Below, one piece after another: positions 6,094-9,336 of a stretch of DNA of 9,336 nt; position 1 is the first letter of the stretch, and the number at the start of each line of letters is the position of its first letter. Below the pieces are notes generated by a model. It ran no database searches and had not been told where the DNA came from. It was given only the letters and a program-made list of their open reading frames with translations. The stretch is from Anaerolinea thermophila (GTDB taxonomy: Bacteria > Chloroflexota > Anaerolineae > Anaerolineales > DRKV01): NCBI GenBank assembly GCA_020722405.1, contig DYKW01000063.1, forward strand, positions 1 through 9,336. Reading direction: 5' to 3'. Position numbers and translations under genes: made by a program.

Positions 6094-6558
6094 GGCACAT
6101 TGTATTTGTTTACCGCCGAGAACGCAGAGAGCGCTGAGATGACAAAACGGGAAAATCTTGACCAGATCACGGAGAGCATGATCGGTGCCGCTATTGAAGT
6201 GCACCGCGCTCTGGGGCCTGGCCTTCTGGAGTCGGCGTATGAAGCCTGTCTGACTTTTGGTCCAACGCGGCCTGAAGGTGGAACAACAGAAACCTCTGCC
6301 CGTGGTCTATCGGGAGGTCAAGCTGGATTGTGGCTACCGCCTGGATCTTCTCGTCGAAGAAGCGGTCATTGTCGAGGTGATGCCGGTTCATCAGGCTCAA
6401 TTGCTTTCCTACCTGAAGCTTTCTGGCTGCAAGGTGGGCTTGCTGATCAACTGCAATGTCAGGGTACTGCCTGAAGGATGGTATTCGCCGGGTGGTGAAT
6501 GACTTTCCAGATTCTCTGCGTTCTTCGCGGGCTTTGCGGTAAACAGATACGGCACATT
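6094..6558. mobile_element. Small mobile element with TIRs and 8-bp target duplication carrying a GxxExxY gene
   Basis: The element spans 6102-6550. Its ends are GTATTTGTTTACCGC (6102-6116) and, reverse complemented, GTATCTGTTTACCGC (6536-6550), identical at 14 of 15 positions. Just inside, AACGCAGAGA (6121-6130) recurs inverted as TCTCTGCGTT (6513-6522). The element is flanked by a perfect direct repeat GGCACATT (6094-6101 and 6551-6558), which extends to GGCACATTG if the first element base is counted, as a target-site duplication would. Removing the element and one copy rejoins an ordinary intergenic sequence between amrB and the epimerase gene. No transposase is encoded; the only cargo is a broken GxxExxY gene. 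It therefore looks like a non-autonomous element moved by an enzyme encoded elsewhere. The element family is not identified. Confidence 0.75.
6139..6542 (+). pseudogene. Broken GxxExxY-family protein (PD-(D/E)XK nuclease-like)
   Basis: Three reading frames together spell one GxxExxY-type protein. Frame one (from ATG 6139, or TTG 6100 inside the terminal repeat) gives ITESMIGAAIEVHRALGPGLLESAYEACLTF. Near 6256 about five bases seem to be missing, and frame two continues QRGLKVEQQKPLPVVYREVKLDCGYRLDLLVEEAVIVEV and HQAQLLSYLKLSGCKVGLLIN. Near 6470 an apparent four-base insertion moves to frame three (KDGIRRVVNDFPDS and LRSSRALR), ending at TAA 6540-6542 within the right terminal repeat. The usual ExK segment reads EVMPVHQ: the catalytic-type lysine and about six residues appear lost in frame. 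GxxExxY genes are common in environmental bacteria and their role is unknown; the family is placed in the PD-(D/E)XK superfamily. This copy should be non-functional. The lesion sizes are judged from memory of the family consensus. Confidence 0.8.
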
Positions 6559-6588
6559 GAACGCAAAGGGGGTCTGAGAACTCGGTCT

Positions 6589-7629
6589 CTACTCGGCGCG
6601 CTTCTCGGCAATGACGTCCCGTAAAATATCATCCAGGGTATATTGCGGCTGCCATCCTAACAAGGCACGAATGCGAGCAGTATCCGGCACCCGCCGGCGC
6701 ATATCATCGAAACCGGCCGCATAGGCCTGCTCATAAGGAATCAACGTAATGCGCTTGCCATCCGGCGGAGGCAACACCTGCTCCCCATGCACAGCCGCCA
6801 ACACGCGCCGCGCTAAATCCAGGATGGTGATTTCCTCGCCATTGCCGACATTGAAGACCTTTCCCACCGCTTCGGGGTGCGCTGCCAAACCGATAATGGC
6901 ATTCACGGCATCGTGAACGTGCATGAAGCAGCGCGATTGCTGCCCATCGCCATACACCGTCAGCGGCTCTCCCTTGAGCGCCTGTTGCACAAAACGCGGA
7001 ATAACCATCCCATAGCGTCCTACCTGGCGCGGCCCAACCGTATTGAACAAGCGGAAAATCACCACCGGCAGATTATATTCACTGTGGTATGCCAACCCCA
7101 GAAATTCATCTACCATTTTCGAGGCCGCGTACCCCCAACGGCTGCGCGCGGTCGGCCCCAGAACGACATCATCATCTTCTCGAAAAGGCACCGCCACCCC
7201 CTTGCCGTACACTTCGGAGGTAGAGGCAATCAGCACGCGGGCACGGTAACGCAAAGCCGTTCGCAGCACCACCTCGGTTCCTATGACGTTATCCTGAATG
7301 GTGTGCACCGGCTTCTCCACAATCAATTTGACTCCTACCGCAGCCGCCAGATGATAAATCACCCCGCAATCACTGGCCAGCCGATCCAAAACGGCCTCAT
7401 TCGTGATGGTGTCGATCGCGAACCGAAAACGAGGGTGCTCTACCAGGTGGGCGATATTCTCAAAACGCCCGGTAGAAAGGTCGTCAATCACGGTCACTTC
7501 ATGCCCCTGAGCGAGCAAAGTTTCGGCCAGGTGGCTGCCAATAAAGCCCGCGCCGCCGGTAATCAATACTCGACGGCGGAAATTCGCACGGTGAGCCTGC
7601 AACTGCGTGGTATCAGAAGATACGGTCAT
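6589..7629 (-). CDS. NAD-dependent epimerase/dehydratase (extended SDR, sugar-nucleotide enzyme)
   Basis: A 346-residue cytosolic extended short-chain dehydrogenase/reductase acting on a nucleotide sugar. The Rossmann motif GGAGFIG is at residues 25-31, with the NAD ribose-binding Asp at 49-50. STSEVYG (136-142) holds the catalytic Ser/Thr, and Tyr167-X3-Lys171 (YAASK) is the catalytic pair. FRLFNTVGPRQ (192-202) and GDGQQSRCFMHVHDAV (227-242) are substrate-binding segments typical of UDP-glucose 4-epimerase and UDP-glucuronate decarboxylase relatives, so the exact reaction is open. The start at 7629 is preferred over an upstream ATG at 7671, which lies inside murI, because GGAGGA (7635-7640 in complement) sits five bases before it. 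About 18 residues precede the first Rossmann strand. The gene is third in the C26-murI operon, 22 bases after murI. Confidence 0.9.
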   Translation of the reverse strand: MTVSSDTTQLQAHRANFRRRVLITGGAGFIGSHLAETLLAQGHEVTVIDDLSTGRFENIAHLVEHPRFRFAIDTITNEAVLDRLASDCGVIYHLAAAVGVKLIVEKPVHTIQDNVIGTEVVLRTALRYRARVLIASTSEVYGKGVAVPFREDDDVVLGPTARSRWGYAASKMVDEFLGLAYHSEYNLPVVIFRLFNTVGPRQVGRYGMVIPRFVQQALKGEPLTVYGDGQQSRCFMHVHDAVNAIIGLAAHPEAVGKVFNVGNGEEITILDLARRVLAAVHGEQVLPPPDGKRITLIPYEQAYAAGFDDMRRRVPDTARIRALLGWQPQYTLDDILRDVIAEKRAE

Positions 7630-7651
7630 GTTTCTCCTCCAATAAGACGAT

Positions 7652-8464
7652 TCAAGGGGATAGAGAGGCATCGTCTTCTTGCCAATGCCAGGTAAGAATT
7701 TCAGGGGTGGATTCCCCCATCAAACGGCGGACGGCGGCCCCAAAGGATGCCGCGCCCCCGGTGGTGACGTAACGGATCCCCCCCGTGGGTGCGCCCGTTT
7801 CCCCAAGGTGGTACTGGCCCAGAAGGTGCGCCGTCTGGCGGGCAATGGCCGGTGCGGGATCGATCACCCGTACTTGCGGGCCGGCAATCTCCTCAATCAA
7901 CGGGCGAACAAAGGGGTAATGGGTACATCCTAAAACAATGGTATCAATATTCTGTGCCAACATGGGGGATAAGGCGCGTTCTAAAATAGCCCTTGTAGCG
8001 GGCGCATCCAGTGCACCGGCCTCAATCTGCTCTACCAATCCGGCACAGGTATCCTGCAAAATGGTAACACCCTGGGCAAAGCGTTCTACCACCGAGGCGT
8101 ACAATTTCCCCTGAAAGGTAGCCGGTGTCGCCAGAACGCCTACCACACCGCTATGCGTGTGTTCGGCAGCCGGTTTGACCGCCGGCTCCATGCCCACAAA
8201 AGGGGTATCAGGGAAGGTGGCTCGCAAGTAATGCAACGCGGCCGCCGAAGCCGTGTTGCAAGCCACCACAATCAAATCAACACCTTGCGCCAGCAAAGCA
8301 CGGGTAATTTGTTCGGAAAAATGGCGTACTTCCAACAGAGGACGCGGCCCATAGGGCACGTGCGCTTGGTCGGCCAGGTAAATAAAATTTTCACGTGGCA
8401 ATACCTTACGCAGCACGCGCAGAATGCTCATTCCCCCCACACCCGAATCGAAAACGCCAATCAT
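7652..8464 (-). CDS. murI: Glutamate racemase
   Basis: A 270-residue cytosolic enzyme interconverting L- and D-glutamate without a cofactor, which supplies D-glutamate for the peptidoglycan stem peptide. The start at 8464 gives the family opening MIGVFDSGVGGMSILRVLRK. Asp6, Cys69 in VVACNTASA and Cys180-Thr-His182 in LGCTHYPF are the catalytic residues: two cysteines act as the proton-transfer pair. YLADQAHVPYGPR (29-41) is a further family signature. An open frame extends upstream to 8632 but overlaps the preceding peptidase gene, and the added residues do not resemble MurI. No strong Shine-Dalgarno is visible before 8464. The start lies 16 bases after the stop of the C26 peptidase gene, which suggests co-transcription and probably translational coupling. 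Confidence 0.95.
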   Translation of the reverse strand: MIGVFDSGVGGMSILRVLRKVLPRENFIYLADQAHVPYGPRPLLEVRHFSEQITRALLAQGVDLIVVACNTASAAALHYLRATFPDTPFVGMEPAVKPAAEHTHSGVVGVLATPATFQGKLYASVVERFAQGVTILQDTCAGLVEQIEAGALDAPATRAILERALSPMLAQNIDTIVLGCTHYPFVRPLIEEIAGPQVRVIDPAPAIARQTAHLLGQYHLGETGAPTGGIRYVTTGGAASFGAAVRRLMGESTPEILTWHWQEDDASLSP

Positions 8465-8480
8465 AAGCGCTGCAATCTGT

Positions 8481-9218
8481 TCAATCAACCACCTGGCGCC
8501 TTTTGGATGCCGCCCGAATAAACGCCTTGAATAGGGCACGCATGGAGGCATGCTCTTGCAACCATTCGGGATGCCACTGTACGGCCAGCCCAAAAGAAGC
8601 CTGCGGTAATTCCACCGCTTCCACCACCCCATCAGGGGAATACGCCACAGCCTGCAAAGTCGGCGCCAATTGATGGATAGCCTGATGGTGCAGACTATTT
8701 ACCCACACCTGGTTCTCCCCTAGAATTTCCGCCAACCGAGAATCGGGCGTTATATCCACGACATGCGCCAGATAGGGACGCGGCCAAAGCGGGTAGAAGT
8801 CGTGTTTGTGGGCACCGGTTTTTTGCGCCTGCACATCGGTATACAACGTCCCTCCCAAGGCCACATTGACCAGTTGTATCCCGCGACAAATCCCCAAAAA
8901 GGGCACGTCCCGCTGCAATACCCTTTCGAAAAGTGCCAGTTCCATATCATCTCGGCCTTCGTCCACCGTATTTACCCAACCATCCATGCCCGTGTGATAG
9001 CGAGAGGGATGAATGTCGCCGCCGCCGGTGAAAACCACGCCGTCTAAGATATCCAACAGCGGCTGAAGATCTTCCACATCGGCATTAAGCGGCAGGAGTA
9101 CAGGCAAGCCCCCGGCCTGACGAATGGCATTCAAATAGGCTTCGGCTACGCCTTGCATCTCTAAGCCATAGCGGCCTTTGACTCGTGAGAGCGTAACGCC
9201 TATAAACAATGCAGACAC
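8481..9218 (-). CDS. Gamma-glutamyl-gamma-aminobutyrate hydrolase family protein (peptidase C26, PuuD-like)
   Basis: A 245-residue class-I glutamine-amidotransferase-like hydrolase that cleaves gamma-glutamyl amide bonds. The nucleophile elbow GICRG places Cys111 as the catalytic cysteine, and WHPEW supplies His216 and Glu218 to complete the triad. FTGGGDIHPSRY (63-74) forms the oxyanion/substrate loop, and NSLHHQAI (174-181) is characteristic of PuuD-type enzymes. Translation begins at GTG (9216-9218), supported by AGGAG (9226-9230 in complement) seven bases upstream. The gene heads an operon with murI and a sugar-nucleotide epimerase. The real substrate may be gamma-glutamyl-GABA or another gamma-glutamyl compound, and the sequence does not decide. 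Next to murI, a role in glutamate or gamma-glutamyl peptide recycling is plausible but inferred. Confidence 0.92.
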   Translation of the reverse strand: MSALFIGVTLSRVKGRYGLEMQGVAEAYLNAIRQAGGLPVLLPLNADVEDLQPLLDILDGVVFTGGGDIHPSRYHTGMDGWVNTVDEGRDDMELALFERVLQRDVPFLGICRGIQLVNVALGGTLYTDVQAQKTGAHKHDFYPLWPRPYLAHVVDITPDSRLAEILGENQVWVNSLHHQAIHQLAPTLQAVAYSPDGVVEAVELPQASFGLAVQWHPEWLQEHASMRALFKAFIRAASKRRQVVD

Positions 9219-9247
9219 AAATTGTCTCCTAAATAAACGTCCCCTAT

Positions 9248-9279
9248 CGACAATAGTTGTCGCGCGGGATGGTTGGCAA
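9248..9279 (-). promoter_or_regulatory. Possible promoter and operator of the C26-murI-epimerase operon
   Basis: On the minus strand a weak -35 TTGCCA (9274-9279 in complement) and a weak -10 ACTATT (9252-9257) are separated by 16 bases. A perfect inverted repeat CGACAA-TAG-TTGTCG (9248-9262) overlaps the -10 position, where a repressor would compete with polymerase. The elements match consensus poorly, so this is a weak candidate. Its location between an upstream terminator and the first gene is right. Confidence 0.25.
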
Positions 9280-9284
9280 ACCTA

Positions 9285-9317
9285 CAAAGCAAAAGGGCGC
9301 AGCAAGAGGCTGCACCC
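9285..9317 (-). terminator. Intrinsic terminator of a minus-strand gene beyond the right edge
   Basis: Read on the minus strand, GGGTGCAGC (9309-9317) and GCTGCGCCC (9295-9303) form a 9-bp stem including one G-T wobble around a five-base loop, followed by TTTTGCTTTG (9285-9294). This is a good Rho-independent terminator. It implies a minus-strand gene outside the window and marks the C26 gene as the start of a separate transcription unit. Confidence 0.7.
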
Positions 9318-9336
9318 TGGTTTCATCAATCAACAA

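Noticed and set aside
6094..6558. Assignment of the insertion to the IS66 family because of the 8-bp duplication and ends beginning GTA
   Set aside because: Only three terminal bases and the duplication length agree, and other families also make 8- or 9-bp duplications. No transposase is present to decide.
7629..7671. Upstream ATG for the epimerase at 7671
   Set aside because: It lies inside murI, while GGAGGA is placed correctly for the ATG at 7629.
6877..7695. Long plus-strand open frame of 272 codons opposite the epimerase gene
   Set aside because: It is antisense to a gene with full catalytic motifs, has no family features of its own, and its composition follows from the codon use of the real gene.
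8464..8632. Upstream extension of murI giving a 326-residue protein
   Set aside because: The extra 56 residues overlap the C26 gene and do not resemble MurI; the family start MIGVFDSG is at 8464.

Overview
The window looks like a chromosomal segment of a free-living bacterium, most plausibly a member of the Chloroflexota (Anaerolineae-like). This is an inference from the moderate GC content, the gene families (an uncharacterised conserved protein, AmmeMemoRadiSam protein B, a CNNM/CorC-type protein, RecO) and the many small palindromic intergenic repeats. No rRNA, tRNA, phage gene or CRISPR array is visible.

Layout. Positions 1-384 are non-coding but rich in dyad symmetries: an AT-rich hairpin, a nested possible structured RNA, two abutting perfect palindromes, a C-then-G-rich repeat, and an operator-like dyad before a good ribosome binding site. 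A tight plus-strand operon follows (385-2577): a conserved protein of unknown function, a MobA/IspD-like nucleotidyltransferase and a PAP2-family membrane phosphatase. Positions 2578-3029 separate convergent operons and hold several palindromic repeats, one of which probably ends the recO transcript. On the minus strand a second operon runs amrB (Memo family) -> CNNM/CorC-like transporter -> recO (5953 down to 3030), with a 6-base gap and an ATGA overlap. A third minus-strand operon runs peptidase C26 -> murI -> NAD-dependent sugar epimerase/dehydratase (9218 down to 6589). It is preceded by a terminator belonging to a gene beyond the right edge.

Most notable find. Between the second and third operons lies a compact insertion of about 449 bp (6102-6550). 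It has 15-bp terminal inverted repeats matching at 14 of 15 positions and is flanked by a perfect 8-bp direct repeat (GGCACATT), as expected of a target-site duplication. Its only cargo is a broken GxxExxY-family gene (PD-(D/E)XK-nuclease-like) whose frame would run from one terminal repeat into the other. This suggests that GxxExxY genes travel as minimal mobile units without a recognisable transposase. A related non-coding inverted-repeat structure (2689-2935) sits in the other large intergenic gap.

Functional themes are cell-envelope precursor and sugar-nucleotide metabolism (murI, epimerase, possibly the nucleotidyltransferase/PAP2 pair), glutamyl-amide hydrolysis (C26), membrane ion transport (CNNM-like) and recombinational repair (recO).
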